From: Staphylococcus nepalensis | GTDB taxonomy: Bacteria > Bacillota > Bacilli > Staphylococcales > Staphylococcaceae | Assembly: GCF_014635045.1 (NCBI RefSeq) | Contig: NZ_BMCF01000005.1 | Location: forward strand, 123,283-187,282 | DNA: 64,000 nucleotides | Reading direction: 5' to 3' | Shown here: positions 27,336 through 37,298 of the stretch, piece by piece | Layout: every line of letters starts with the position of its first letter | Position numbering within the stretch: position 1 is the stretch's first letter | Notes under the pieces: model-generated | The model's database searches: none | Told to the model about the DNA's origin: nothing | Seen by the model: only the letters and a program-made list of their open reading frames with translations | Translations under genes and position numbers: made by a program

Positions 27336-29852
27336 TTAATCATCTAATAAATGATAAAATTGTTCAACCGCTTCTTTATTATATAATTCTGGATCAAACT
27401 TAGCATAATCAGGCGTTTCACCGCTGATAAACTGTTGTATGCTTGCTTGTAGTGATTCAGAATCATTGAAACTAAGCATGCCGTATTTACCATAATCAAG
27501 TACATATTGATTAGCTGGTATATCTGAAGCAAGGATATCAATGCCTACTGTCAAGGCCTCTAATAGGACCATTGATTGGCCTTCATAATAAGATGGTAAG
27601 ACAAATAATTCACAATCTTTCATAATATTAAATGGATTTCTTTTTTGCCCCATTAAAAATACGTGTTCTGACAAATTCAATGATTCTATTAACTTATTAA
27701 GCTGATGTTTAAGCGGGCCATCGCCTAAAATATACAGTCTAGCATTCGGATTGGCTTCTACGATACCACTAAATGCTTTAATTAAATTATCAAATCCTTT
27801 TTCAGGTGATAACCTGCCCATCGTCATTACTTTATAATCATTTTTATGGAAAGGCACACTAGTAATTTGCTTATCTTGTTCCCTAACGATGACACGTTCT
27901 CCGTTTTTCATAAAGATATCATTGTCTTCATTAATCGAATTATAAATTCTATCTAAATTAATCGTATTCATTGAAGCATTAAATTTATTAATTGTTTTTC
28001 TAGTTGCTATTTTTTTAATATTTTCTTGTTTCGTAACTTCAGAAACACTTACAAGCTTATCATAATAAGGATATAAGGACATAACGCCTTTTAAATTAGT
28101 GTAATGCGGTCTCACGCCATTTACTTTACGTTCCATGTCCATTTTCATATCACTATGCAAGTATATTAACTTTCGTTTAGCGTTACTTGCTAATAATAAT
28201 TCTGACCAGAACATGGCATAGCCACTAAAGTCAATGACTACATCAAACTCTGAATTACCAAATACTTTCCTAAACTCACGCTCATACAATTCATTAGGGT
28301 AGATTTTTTCTTCAATTTTAGATTTAATACCTCGATTACGTACTAAAAGGTTACGATAATATTCCATAGTAGTAGCTAGTAACGGACCTTTTCTTAAAAT
28401 AACCCTAACATTTTCATTTAAACTCTTAAGGTTATCCACGACGTCCTTATTTCTATTGAAACCTAAGTAAATTGTAATATCATACCTATCATAATCCACG
28501 TTTTCTAATAAATTCATCATGGATGTCGTTATACCATTTGGTTTCATGCCACCAGGGTAAATTAATAATCGTTCTTTTCGATTTTGTTGTTTTTCTTTGT
28601 GCTGTTGGGTTGTATTAAATACTTTGTTAACTACACGCTCTGTAACATGACCATCATCATAATTAGCAAACTTTTGTTGATAAGCACGATAATTATCATT
28701 ATATTGAGTCAATATATTTTGTTGGTGGTTCACTGTATCTACCAATGTTTCTATTGAATGTACGCTAGGCCCTGGCAAACTATCAACCGGTAGATAGAAG
28801 CCTCTGTTTTCCTCATAGTCTTCATAATCTGGCGTATAGAAAATAATCGGTTTATTAGTAACTAAATAATCAAAAAAGATGCTCGAATAATCTGTTACCA
28901 ATAAATCAACAATACTTAATAGCTCATTTGTATCAAAGGTATCATTTACTAGATATTTTTTTAATTTCTTATTGCCTTCTGCTTTCCTATAAATGAATGG
29001 ATGCACTTTTAACAGTACTTGATAGTCTGTTTTTTTATTTAATACTTCTATCATTTCTTCCATTTCTTCAATATTATCTTCTGGCGTGCTTACAGTATGA
29101 CCGCGCCACGTAGGTGAGCATAATAATATAGGTGCATTCGTCATTTTAAGGCCTTGCTTTTTCAATTTTTGAATGACTGTTTCAGATTGTGCTTTTAGCG
29201 TTGCATCAATTCTAGGGTATCCTATTTCTAAAATTGCATCGTCATTTAACTCTTCTAATTTAAACGCTTTTTTAAAAATATCAGTAGTATGTTGATTAGG
29301 TGAAATAATGTAATCAGAACTCAAGAAATTCCTAATAGTATTTTGAGATTCTAATAAATTATCTTTGATATCCAATCCCATTGACTTTAACGGTGTGCCG
29401 TGCCAAGTATTCACATAAACTTGATTTGGTTTTTTCGTGAAATATGTAGGGAATGTTGCATTATTAATGAGATATTTACACTTAGCTAAATAATGTAAAT
29501 AATCATCACTTTCTTTAACAATAAACTTTACGTTTTTATATTTATTAAACTTTTTTGAATATGCCTTTTGCATTTTTTGAGATGCAACGACCCAAATATG
29601 TATATATTTTTGATAGGCTTGGTGTTCCATTAAATATTTAAAAATAGCGTACGGACTATCTGTCATACTTTGTCCGTCTCTAACTTGATATAAAATATGA
29701 TTTTCATCTACTTCGATTGTTTTATATAAATTGGCATAATGCATAATATTTTTGGTGTATTTGCTTCTTAATTGTAATTTTAATGGTTCTAAAACAAATT
29801 TTAATTTTCTTTTTCCTTGATTTAATACAAACTTTTTAGCTTTCCCTGCCAT
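27336..29852 (-). CDS. bifunctional TagF-type / GT4 glycosyltransferase fusion
   Basis: An 838-residue two-domain enzyme. Residues 1-420 are a CDP-glycerol glycerophosphotransferase-family domain: NTWHGTPLKSMG, CSPTWRG, LKVHPF, TDYSSIFFDYL and ENRGFYLP. Residues 435-838 are a GT-B family 4 glycosyltransferase: MTMGRLSPEKGFDNLI, LYILGDGPL, and YYEGQSMVLLEALTVG containing the EX7E-type acidic pair. It probably adds polyol phosphate and then a sugar to a wall polymer on the cytoplasmic side. ATG with GAGGTGG upstream. It lies 16 bases after the broken epimerase gene, so the two form one transcript. Confidence 0.85.
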   Translation of the reverse strand: MAGKAKKFVLNQGKRKLKFVLEPLKLQLRSKYTKNIMHYANLYKTIEVDENHILYQVRDGQSMTDSPYAIFKYLMEHQAYQKYIHIWVVASQKMQKAYSKKFNKYKNVKFIVKESDDYLHYLAKCKYLINNATFPTYFTKKPNQVYVNTWHGTPLKSMGLDIKDNLLESQNTIRNFLSSDYIISPNQHTTDIFKKAFKLEELNDDAILEIGYPRIDATLKAQSETVIQKLKKQGLKMTNAPILLCSPTWRGHTVSTPEDNIEEMEEMIEVLNKKTDYQVLLKVHPFIYRKAEGNKKLKKYLVNDTFDTNELLSIVDLLVTDYSSIFFDYLVTNKPIIFYTPDYEDYEENRGFYLPVDSLPGPSVHSIETLVDTVNHQQNILTQYNDNYRAYQQKFANYDDGHVTERVVNKVFNTTQQHKEKQQNRKERLLIYPGGMKPNGITTSMMNLLENVDYDRYDITIYLGFNRNKDVVDNLKSLNENVRVILRKGPLLATTMEYYRNLLVRNRGIKSKIEEKIYPNELYEREFRKVFGNSEFDVVIDFSGYAMFWSELLLASNAKRKLIYLHSDMKMDMERKVNGVRPHYTNLKGVMSLYPYYDKLVSVSEVTKQENIKKIATRKTINKFNASMNTINLDRIYNSINEDNDIFMKNGERVIVREQDKQITSVPFHKNDYKVMTMGRLSPEKGFDNLIKAFSGIVEANPNARLYILGDGPLKHQLNKLIESLNLSEHVFLMGQKRNPFNIMKDCELFVLPSYYEGQSMVLLEALTVGIDILASDIPANQYVLDYGKYGMLSFNDSESLQASIQQFISGETPDYAKFDPELYNKEAVEQFYHLLDD

Positions 29853-29868
29853 TGTTCCACCTCATCAT

Positions 29869-30803
29869 TTATTTATCTGTTTTTGAGTAATTAATATATT
29901 CTGTTAAGCCTGATACAATATCATATTTAGGTTTAAAGCCCAGCGCTTCTAAACCTTTAATTTCAGCACATGAATGCTTGATATCGCCACTTCTTGGCTC
30001 AGCAAATTGATAGCTAATAGACTTATTATAAATCAATTTGAATTTTTCAAAAATTTGTAGCAATGATATTTGTGTACCGGTAGCTAGATTATATATTTTA
30101 CCATTTGACGCTTCATTATCAATAACGATTGCCACTGCTTGTACTAAATCCTTTATGTAGACAAAGTCTCTAGTTTGCTCACCGTCTCCAAAAAATGTAA
30201 AGGGTTCATCGTTTTTAAATTTTTATCCATAATTGATAGAACGCCAGAATATGGAGAGCTTGGATCTTGTCTAGGACCATAAACATTAAAGAATCTTAAT
30301 GCAGTTGTTGGTAAATCATATAATTTATTATAAAGTTTTGCATATTGTTCCCCAGCATACTTTTCTATAGCATATGGTGATTCAGGATCAATAAATGTTT
30401 CAATCTGTTTTGGTAATTCATCTGTATTACCGTATACAGCCGCAGATGAAGCGAAAATAAATTTTTTTAACTTAGCATTATATTGACGATTTGCTTCTAA
30501 AAGATTTAATGTACTATCTATATTAATAGATTGCGAGTTTATAGGATTATTTATTGTTTCTACAACACTGACTACTGCTGCTAAATGAATGACAATATCA
30601 AATTGTTTCTGCTTTATAAGTTCTGTCACGAAAGATTTGTGCATCACATCTTCTTCAATAAAGTGTGCGTCATCTATAAAATCAACATTTGAACGATGGC
30701 CTGTACTTAAATTATCTAATATAAAGACTTCGTTATCATTAATAAAATACGCCGCTAAGTGAGAACCGATAAACCCAGCACCGCCAGTAATTAGAATTTT
30801 CAT
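29869..30803 (-). pseudogene. UDP-sugar 4-epimerase-like gene with one frameshift
   Basis: Residues from the ATG at 30803 give a short-chain epimerase of the GalE class: GGAGFIGSHLA, HLAAVVSV, SSAAVYG, the catalytic SPYAIEKYAGE (YxxxK) and RFFNVYGPRQDPSSPYSG. At the A5 tract 30212-30216 the frame slips. Adding one A restores DEPFTFFGDGEQTRDFVYIKDLV and joins the downstream frame that ends PKYDIVSGLTEYINY at 29869, giving 311 residues, a normal length. It is either a true one-base inactivation or a homopolymer sequencing error. In function it would supply a nucleotide sugar to the TagF-GT4 enzyme behind it. Confidence 0.85.
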
Positions 30804-30923
30804 TTGTTCACTCTCCTACTTCCTCGTTTTATTATACATTGCACTGTTTTGATTAATCGAAAAAATTATAACACATATTCTTTAAAAAAGTTATTAATTA
30901 AATAAAATAATTACAAGCATGTG

Positions 30924-30953
30924 ATAAACAATATATGACAATATATTGTTTAT
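30924..30953. promoter_or_regulatory. AT-rich 13-bp inverted repeat
   Basis: ATAAACAATATAT - GACA - ATATATTGTTTAT, perfect arms, 121 bases before the epimerase ATG and 98 bases after the stop of the PBP4-like gene. It may be an operator for the epimerase-glycosyltransferase unit or a weak 3'-end hairpin. The rest of this 247-base gap shows nothing. Confidence 0.4.
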
Positions 30954-31050
30954 TTCGTATTTTCTTATTTAAGTTCAAGTTTAACAAGTTTGCATTACAA
31001 ATCAAAAGAAAAAGAGGTAAAATTGTAATAATAATTGAACAAAAACACGA

Positions 31051-32307
31051 TTAACTCATGTATTTGTGTCGGTGCTTACGAATTAAACTAAGTAATATCA
31101 ATATACAAATCATCATAAACAGGGTAAACGCACCGCTTATAATAAAAGTTTTATAATTCGTTAATGGGGTCACAACCACGCTCGGGGGTTTCATATCGCT
31201 TGTTAAATAGTGTCTATCTGGGTCAAGTACAGTTATTTTATTATTCAAGATTTCAAAGCGCACTGGCTTATCTTTTTCTACTACATCTTTTAATGGTTGT
31301 TCGACTTTATACCATCTTCCATTTATATAATGCATCCCTTTTGAAAGCACTTCTTTATATTGATATCGTTCATATACTCTATCCAATAAAGCATTACCTA
31401 TCACATGACGCTTATACTCAGAATCATCCACGTCCCAATGTCCAACGCCCAACAACACCTGCACAATTCGAAAACCACCTTTTTGGACAGTAGCAGTATA
31501 ATTATATGCAGCATGTCCACTTGAACCAGTCTTTAACCCGTCTGTGCCTGGATATTCATGTACATCCCCTTTTAATGAATGGAGATATGTGTGAAACTGT
31601 TCTTCTAATTTAGTGTTCGGTTTACTAACATAAGTCGCATGTTTCGTATATTTTGTTATGTTAGGGTAAGTATTCATCATATAATATGCTAATTTTGCAA
31701 AATCTCTAGAAGTTGAAATATTATCTTCATTTAAAGCAAATCCTGTAGGCAAATATTGTTTACCAACTATTGCATTTTCAGCGCCAAATGGGTTTGTAAA
31801 ATAAGTATTTCTCATACCTAAATCTTTAGCACGTTGATTCATGCCTTTTACAAACTGACGCATGTCAGGCTCTACTTGTTGCATTAGCATGCGCGTAGCT
31901 ACATTAGAACTAGGCACAACCGTAAGATAAATAAGTTCTTCAACACTGTAAACTGCACCTTTTTGCATTTTATTATTACTTAACAAAGGGTGTTGACTAA
32001 AGACTTCCTCATCTACGGTGACAGTGATCTTTTTATCTAAAGGTAATGTACCTTCTTTAATTTTATCTAATACAAATGTCAAAGTCATTAGCTTAGACAT
32101 ACTTGCTAAAGGCCATTTCCGATCAATGTTTTCTTCCCATAAAATTCTACCAGTATGGCTATCTGCGACAATACTTCCTTTAGGTTGATAAAATGAACTC
32201 ATTTCGATGCCGTAAGACTTTGTGACATCAATAGAGGTTTCTGCATGCATTTGCGAGGGAAATATAAAAATATTAATTAAACATAATAGAATAAAAAAAC
32301 GTTTCAT
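31051..32307 (-). CDS. D-alanyl-D-alanine carboxypeptidase, PBP4-like
   Basis: A low-molecular-weight penicillin-binding protein of 418 residues that trims or crosslinks peptidoglycan outside the membrane. Signal peptide at 1-22 (MHA-ETS), active-site S69-M-S-K72, the SSN motif in VVPSSNVATRM, and GLKTGSSGHAAYN for the KTG box, then a beta-rich C-terminal domain and a C-terminal anchor helix (about 390-412) followed by Arg/His/Lys. Its order and length match S. aureus PBP4 (431), including the TDGLKTGSS block. It may be PBP4 or a paralogue. Own promoter by spacing. Confidence 0.88.
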   Translation of the reverse strand: MKRFFILLCLINIFIFPSQMHAETSIDVTKSYGIEMSSFYQPKGSIVADSHTGRILWEENIDRKWPLASMSKLMTLTFVLDKIKEGTLPLDKKITVTVDEEVFSQHPLLSNNKMQKGAVYSVEELIYLTVVPSSNVATRMLMQQVEPDMRQFVKGMNQRAKDLGMRNTYFTNPFGAENAIVGKQYLPTGFALNEDNISTSRDFAKLAYYMMNTYPNITKYTKHATYVSKPNTKLEEQFHTYLHSLKGDVHEYPGTDGLKTGSSGHAAYNYTATVQKGGFRIVQVLLGVGHWDVDDSEYKRHVIGNALLDRVYERYQYKEVLSKGMHYINGRWYKVEQPLKDVVEKDKPVRFEILNNKITVLDPDRHYLTSDMKPPSVVVTPLTNYKTFIISGAFTLFMMICILILLSLIRKHRHKYMS

Positions 32308-32426
32308 TGTAATATATCCTTATAAGTATAAAATAATACATATATTATACTATAGAGATCTACAATAAAACGCTCATTCATTTTACTATAAACTTTCAAA
32401 ATTTTACTGCTTATTATATACAATCA

Positions 32427-33392
32427 TTATAGACACAGTTTCTTTTTCTGACGCTTTTGATAAAAATAATTAGCAACAACAATATCAACGATAGCTACAC
32501 CAACAGATTTAAAAATCGTTATTTCATCTTCGGATTCACGTCCAGGTAAATTTGATTTAACAATATGACCTAATTCACCGTATAAATCTTCCTGACTAAA
32601 CAGACCTTCTTTCAGCGGAGTAATTAAATCGCCTGTTTCTTCTAATGCTGCTTGTGATGCTTCTACGACAATTTTATCTGCATTTGCTATTGCTTGTGAA
32701 GGTAACTCTTGCATATCAGGCTTAAATGAACCTACCGCATTAACGTGGACACCCGCTTTTAATGGCTGACTAAAAACTGGCCTCACCGCATTTGTAGCAG
32801 TGACAATAATATCTGCATTGGTTATAGCGTCATTTACAGCTTCCATTATTTCAATATTTATAGAAGGATATTTATGTTGAACGGCTTCAGCAAATGTTAC
32901 TGCTTTACGATATGTTCTATTATACAGTTGGATATATTTAATATCTCTAACAGCACATACGGCTTCAATCAGTCCCTGCGCTTGATCGCCAGTCCCAATC
33001 ACACATAACGTTTCTGCATTTTGACGTGCCAGATATTTTGTGGCTACCCCCGATATGGCACCTGTACGTATCTTAGTTAAGTACGAACCTTCTAATACAG
33101 CTAATGTTTCTCCAGTTTCGTAATCTGATAATATTACAGACCCTACTATCGTGTTTTTACCAATTGTCGTATTATTTGGCGCGACTGTTACTGTTTTAAG
33201 GCCAACAATTTTTAACTCATCCGATAAAGCAGGCATGACAAGGTAACGGTTATCTCCATTGAAAGGTAAAGCGTAGCGCAATGGCGTATCAGTTTTACCT
33301 TCAGAATAAGCACTTAAAGATTCCGCCACCGCTTCAACAACTTCTTCCATATTTAATAATTGTGCTTGTTCATTTGCATCAATAAATTCCAT
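32427..33392 (-). CDS. ornithine cyclodeaminase / mu-crystallin family enzyme
   Basis: A 321-residue NAD(P)-dependent enzyme. It has RYALPF and VGLKTVTVAPNN (substrate lysine region), KIRTGAISGVATKYLAR, the Rossmann loop VIGTGDQAQG at about 126-135 and NAVGSFKPDMQEL. This last segment is where true ornithine cyclodeaminases have DSPGKTEL, so alanine dehydrogenase or cyclic-imine reductase activity is as likely. It follows the small membrane protein gene by nine bases and probably shares its transcript. Confidence 0.8.
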   Translation of the reverse strand: MEFIDANEQAQLLNMEEVVEAVAESLSAYSEGKTDTPLRYALPFNGDNRYLVMPALSDELKIVGLKTVTVAPNNTTIGKNTIVGSVILSDYETGETLAVLEGSYLTKIRTGAISGVATKYLARQNAETLCVIGTGDQAQGLIEAVCAVRDIKYIQLYNRTYRKAVTFAEAVQHKYPSINIEIMEAVNDAITNADIIVTATNAVRPVFSQPLKAGVHVNAVGSFKPDMQELPSQAIANADKIVVEASQAALEETGDLITPLKEGLFSQEDLYGELGHIVKSNLPGRESEDEITIFKSVGVAIVDIVVANYFYQKRQKKKLCL

Positions 33393-33401
33393 AAGTCACC
33401 C

Positions 33402-33818
33402 CTATTCTTCAACACTTTCACTTTCTGATTCTAGAATACCACTCTTTTTATTCAATTTACTTTCGAACATAATGAGCCCAATCATCAATACAATCAGTAA
33501 AGGGATAATCAACCATGCGAATTGATTGTTTACATACACCGAAACAAAGTATATCGCTAATAACGACCCTAAAGCCAATATATTTTTCGCAAATAATAGC
33601 CAATAATCTATTTTCACACTAAACCATGATTTATGAGTTCTTTCTTCATGTTTAATTTGATATATCGTAAACTTTAAATGGGTAATCAAACTATAAATCA
33701 TTACTAAAATAGCTGCCATTAATATCAGCCTATGATAAAAACTGTTTTGCAATAAATCTGAAGCAGCTGCCAATAAGATGGCAATACCAAAGCTCTTCAC
33801 TTCTGAATGTTGCTTCAT
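33402..33818 (-). CDS. small membrane protein of unknown function
   Basis: A 138-residue protein, not recognised. Four hydrophobic segments at about 9-23, 29-49, 71-91 and 97-117, a basic loop between the second and third (KHEERTHKSW) and an acidic tail ESESESVEE. It precedes the ornithine-cyclodeaminase-family gene by nine bases. No function can be assigned. Confidence 0.7.
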   Translation of the reverse strand: MKQHSEVKSFGIAILLAAASDLLQNSFYHRLILMAAILVMIYSLITHLKFTIYQIKHEERTHKSWFSVKIDYWLLFAKNILALGSLLAIYFVSVYVNNQFAWLIIPLLIVLMIGLIMFESKLNKKSGILESESESVEE

Positions 33819-33977
33819 ACTTATATCCTCACCTTTGTCGTTAGTTCTGTATGCTTATGTTTACAATAACATACATTTTTCCAAAATGACGCTTATGTTT
33901 AAACACCCCATTATGGATTTAAACGAATTCCAGTGATCACTTAACAGCACTTTTAATGATTTCCACATTCGTTGGTT

Positions 33978-34634
33978 TTAAAGTTGATCATTCAAACAGT
34001 TTTCAAAATAAGCATCAGTATTTGTTTGTATTTGTTCGAGTGTTGCACCTTCTTGGATCTCTATTAATTTCATAACATTATCTTCAAATTTAAAAACAGC
34101 TAAATCTGTAATCAATGTATTAACAACGCCCGCACCAGTTAATGGCAATTCGCATTTTGATTTAATCTTTGACTGTCCGTGTTTATTCATATGATCCATA
34201 ATTACAACTACCTTTTGCGCGCCAACGACCAAATCCATCGCACCGCCCATGCCTTTAACTAGTTTGCCAGGTATCATATAATTTGCTAAATCGCCTGTTT
34301 CTGATACCTCCATACCGCCAAGAATAGCTAAATCGATATGCCCGCCACGAATCATGGCAAATGACTCTGCATTATCAAAATAAGACGCACCTTTAGCAGC
34401 AGTTACTGTTTCTTTACCAGCATTGATTAAATCAGGATTCACTTCATCTTCCGTCGGATAAGGTCCAATACCTAGTAATCCATTTTCAGATTGGAAAAAG
34501 ACGTTTTCCACATGATCATTGATTTCATTAGCTACAAGCGTGGGCATCCCGATACCTAAATTAATCACCATATCGCTTTTGATTTCTCGTGCAGCACGTT
34601 GAATAATCTTCTTGCGTTGTGCTTGTTTATCCAT
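33978..34634 (-). CDS. scoB: 3-oxoacid CoA-transferase subunit B
   Basis: A 218-residue beta subunit of a succinyl-CoA:3-ketoacid (acetoacetate) CoA-transferase. The active-site glutamate lies in FQSENGLLGIGPYP at about residues 47-60, following NLGIGMPTLVANEI. GGHIDLAILGGMEV and KCELPLTGAGVVNTLITDLAVF are also typical. With subunit A it moves CoA between acids, for use or formation of acetoacetyl-CoA. Its start overlaps the subunit A gene by eight bases. Confidence 0.9.
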   Translation of the reverse strand: MDKQAQRKKIIQRAAREIKSDMVINLGIGMPTLVANEINDHVENVFFQSENGLLGIGPYPTEDEVNPDLINAGKETVTAAKGASYFDNAESFAMIRGGHIDLAILGGMEVSETGDLANYMIPGKLVKGMGGAMDLVVGAQKVVVIMDHMNKHGQSKIKSKCELPLTGAGVVNTLITDLAVFKFEDNVMKLIEIQEGATLEQIQTNTDAYFENCLNDQL

Positions 34635-35331
34635 GGTTAGCCTCCTTCACTGTACGTTTTTCTATACGTTTTTCATAATCCTTTCCTAAATATATAAAGT
34701 CTACATATACGCCTGACATATGCACGTCATCTGGATCAATGTCTCCTAGTTCAACAATTTCTTCAACTTCAACGACTGTGGTTTGAGCTGCCATGGCACA
34801 TAAAGGATTAAAATTACGTGCAGTCTTTTCAAACACTAAATTGCCAAAGGTATCCGCCTTTTGCGCTTTTACAATCCCAAAATCACCTTTAATAGCACGT
34901 TCCATGACATATGTTTCTCCGTCAAATCCACGCGTTTCTTTACCTTCAGCAATTAATGTACCTACACCTGTTTTTGTATAAAAAGCAGGTATGCCTGCAC
35001 CGCCTGCACGTAGTTTTTCAGCTAAAGTACCTTGTGGTGTTAACGCTACATCTAATTCACCATTAATCAGCTGTTGTTCAAATATTTTATTTTCACCTAC
35101 GTATGAACTAATCATTTTATCGATTTGTTTTTTCTCTAATAGGCGACCCAATCCAAAATCTTCGACACCACAGTTATTGCTTACTACAGTTAGTTTTTTA
35201 GTACCTTTTGAACGAATTGCTTCAATAGCATGTTCCGGTATACCACATAAACCAAATCCTCCAGCAAGTACTGTCATGCCATCTTTTAAGTGGTCAAACG
35301 CACTATGTATATCTTGAATTACCTTTGACAT
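34627..35331 (-). CDS. scoA: 3-oxoacid CoA-transferase subunit A
   Basis: A 234-residue alpha subunit: MTVLAGGFGLCGIPEHAI at 19-36 (CoA-binding glycine-rich loop), VVSNNCGVEDFGLG, PQGTLAEKLRAGGAGIPAFYT, and the domain end VHMSGVYVDFIYLGKDYEKRIEKR. Pairs with subunit B immediately downstream. ATG with GAGGTTTT upstream; this is the first gene of a two-gene operon. Confidence 0.9.
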   Translation of the reverse strand: MSKVIQDIHSAFDHLKDGMTVLAGGFGLCGIPEHAIEAIRSKGTKKLTVVSNNCGVEDFGLGRLLEKKQIDKMISSYVGENKIFEQQLINGELDVALTPQGTLAEKLRAGGAGIPAFYTKTGVGTLIAEGKETRGFDGETYVMERAIKGDFGIVKAQKADTFGNLVFEKTARNFNPLCAMAAQTTVVEVEEIVELGDIDPDDVHMSGVYVDFIYLGKDYEKRIEKRTVKEANHG

Positions 35332-35445
35332 TGTAAAACCTCATTTCTATATTTAAAATTAATACCTAGTATTAAAAACAATTATACTTGAAATTATTTC
35401 TGAAGTCTTTTAATTGATGTTGGCGTTTTCATTTTAGATAAACAA

Positions 35446-35478
35446 AAAAGTTGCCAGTAATAATAACTGACAACTTTT
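35446..35478 (-). terminator. rho-independent terminator of the GNAT pair
   Basis: Stem AAAAGTTG.CAGT / ACTG.CAACTTTT with a short AT loop and one mismatch, followed on the minus strand by TTTTTTG. Lies 14 bases after the GNAT stop. Confidence 0.8.
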
Positions 35479-35491
35479 AGACTATTTTGGA

Positions 35492-35998
35492 CTATGCAAT
35501 TTCGATTTGGAAACGACGAATTACTGTACCATCTTCTAAGATAGAGGGTTCAATTTCTTCTCCCCCATTGTGTAAGATAACAGATGCAGAAACTTCATTA
35601 TCTTTATCACAAGTAATTAAAGCTTCTTGTACGCCAATGCGTGATAAATAATCTAATGACTTTTTCAAAATTTTGTTACCAAAGCCTTTGCCTCGATAAC
35701 TATTACGAATACCGTAGCCAACATGGCCACCAATAACTTTCAATTTTTCATTCAAATTATGACGAATATTGGCAGCACCAATGATTTTATCATCGTCAAT
35801 TAAAAACAATGTTGTGTTATCTACCGACTCATCATTAGATTTGTTATCTGCTAATTCGTGAACAATTTCTTCAAAATTACTATACTTGGTGATATTCGTA
35901 ATCTCAGGCACTACCATTTCATCGTGATCAATCCATTCTTTCATATAATCACAATATAATGATTCGTCACTCATTGTTAACTCTCTAAATTCAACCAT
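35492..35998 (-). CDS. GNAT-family N-acetyltransferase
   Basis: A 168-residue GNAT protein. The acetyl-CoA site is HVGYGIRNSYRGKGFGNKIL (Q/R-x-x-G-x-G/A form RGKGFG) at about 92-111, followed by ALITCDKDNEVSASVILHNGG, which is the usual motif-B stretch of this subgroup. Substrate cannot be read. ATG with AAGGGAAGGAG upstream. It follows the next GNAT gene by 24 bases. Confidence 0.82.
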   Translation of the reverse strand: MVEFRELTMSDESLYCDYMKEWIDHDEMVVPEITNITKYSNFEEIVHELADNKSNDESVDNTTLFLIDDDKIIGAANIRHNLNEKLKVIGGHVGYGIRNSYRGKGFGNKILKKSLDYLSRIGVQEALITCDKDNEVSASVILHNGGEEIEPSILEDGTVIRRFQIEIA

Positions 35999-36022
35999 GT
36001 TGACACTCCTTCCCTTTAGTCG

Positions 36023-36592
36023 CTATTCAATCGGTTCGTCATGGGTATTAAGATAAAATACGTAATGATCTGTCCACGCACCATGCTCAAAAATAAATCC
36101 TTTACGCAGACATTCAAATTCAAAGCCAACTTTTTCAATGAGCTGTATTGAAGGCTGATTATCCAAATTAATATGGGCTTCAATTCTGTGAAACTTTAAT
36201 GTTTCTTTCGTCTGTTTAATAAGTTCAGTTAAAGCTTCATAAGCGTAACCTTGACGCCAATATTGGTTATGAATAAAATAACCTATTTCTGCCCATTGAA
36301 ATTGGTCTCGGCTTAAATTTTTAATATTAAGCATGCCTAAGTGATGCCCAGCTTTATCAAAGACAGCAAAAATATATAAATCATCTGCTTCAATCGCTTG
36401 TTGATGCTTTTGTATCATTGCTGCAAACCAAGGTTCTGTCGCATCTGACATATCTATTTGTCCTTTGTCATATTTATATTGAGAAGCATGACGATTGACA
36501 AACCCAGACAACCAAGATTCATAATCTTTTTCTTCCAACGGTCTAATGATAAGACGTTGTGTACTGAATTGCAACCCTAAATTATTATTCAT
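36023..36592 (-). CDS. GNAT acetyltransferase, RimJ/RimL type
   Basis: A 189-residue protein of the Acetyltransf_3 group: FSTQRLIIRPLEEKDY at the start, then AEIGYFIHNQYWRQGYAYEALTEL (acetyl-CoA loop RQGYAYEA) and RIEAHINLDNQPSIQLIEKVGFEFE, the classic RimJ/RimL ending. It may acetylate a protein N-terminus or a small amine. It precedes the second GNAT gene and shares its terminator. Confidence 0.85.
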   Translation of the reverse strand: MNNNLGLQFSTQRLIIRPLEEKDYESWLSGFVNRHASQYKYDKGQIDMSDATEPWFAAMIQKHQQAIEADDLYIFAVFDKAGHHLGMLNIKNLSRDQFQWAEIGYFIHNQYWRQGYAYEALTELIKQTKETLKFHRIEAHINLDNQPSIQLIEKVGFEFECLRKGFIFEHGAWTDHYVFYLNTHDEPIE

Positions 36593-37098
36593 TCAAAAAC
36601 CCCTTAATAAAAGGCTTTAGCAACCAAACTATAACATCGTTTGGTATAAAATCAACCTTTTAATTTGAAACGATGAGACACCTATATAAACAATCAAATA
36701 CATTACTTTTAATCATTATATAACATAGTTTTTAAAATCATTTTTTACGATTTTATTTTCTATCATTTCTTCCATAATTCATTTTTATTATTAATGCATC
36801 ACAATCATATAATTTTCTATAAAATCAACGACCTATCTTAAAATCATACCCTATTCAAAAGTCAAAAAACGAAAGCATAAAGAATATAACCTCTTTTTCT
36901 AAAAATTGCGTTCTTCAACCCATTCTTTGTTAATTTAGAAAAAAGATATAAGCACTAACATGCTTACATCAGAACGACTATACTTCATATATAGATGACA
37001 TAATCTAAAGCTGTTGCACGCTTCATAGCTCAATTAATAAAGGAATGGCATTTCATATTCCACTTTATAATCACCTTACTGTCAATATCATAAAAAAA
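36593..37098. other. long intergenic region, nothing recognised
   Basis: This and the stretch 37123-37298 make a 706-base gap between the GNAT and kbl genes. It is AT-rich, with no usable frame and only short hairpins (for example GGAAT/ATTCC near 37042-37062). Confidence 0.55.
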
Positions 37099-37122
37099 CC
37101 TGAGATACATAAATATCTCAGG
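37099..37122 (-). terminator. terminator far downstream of kbl
   Basis: Perfect 9-bp arms CCTGAGATA / TATCTCAGG with a 6-base loop and, on the minus strand, a T7 run. It lies 177 bases after the kbl stop, leaving a long untranslated tail. Confidence 0.75.
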
Positions 37123-37298
37123 CATTTCTTACGATTATCATAACTAGAACCCTCAACACACTTATATTGCGTTTTTAAAGAGTCATCTACGCTGCCTAAG
37201 TATGGTAACAAAATGATTTAGAAATGATAGCTTTTTTCAAGTTCCCATCAAGTATGACTGGCATAAAATACCATTGGACTCTAGCTTTATATCGTTCT

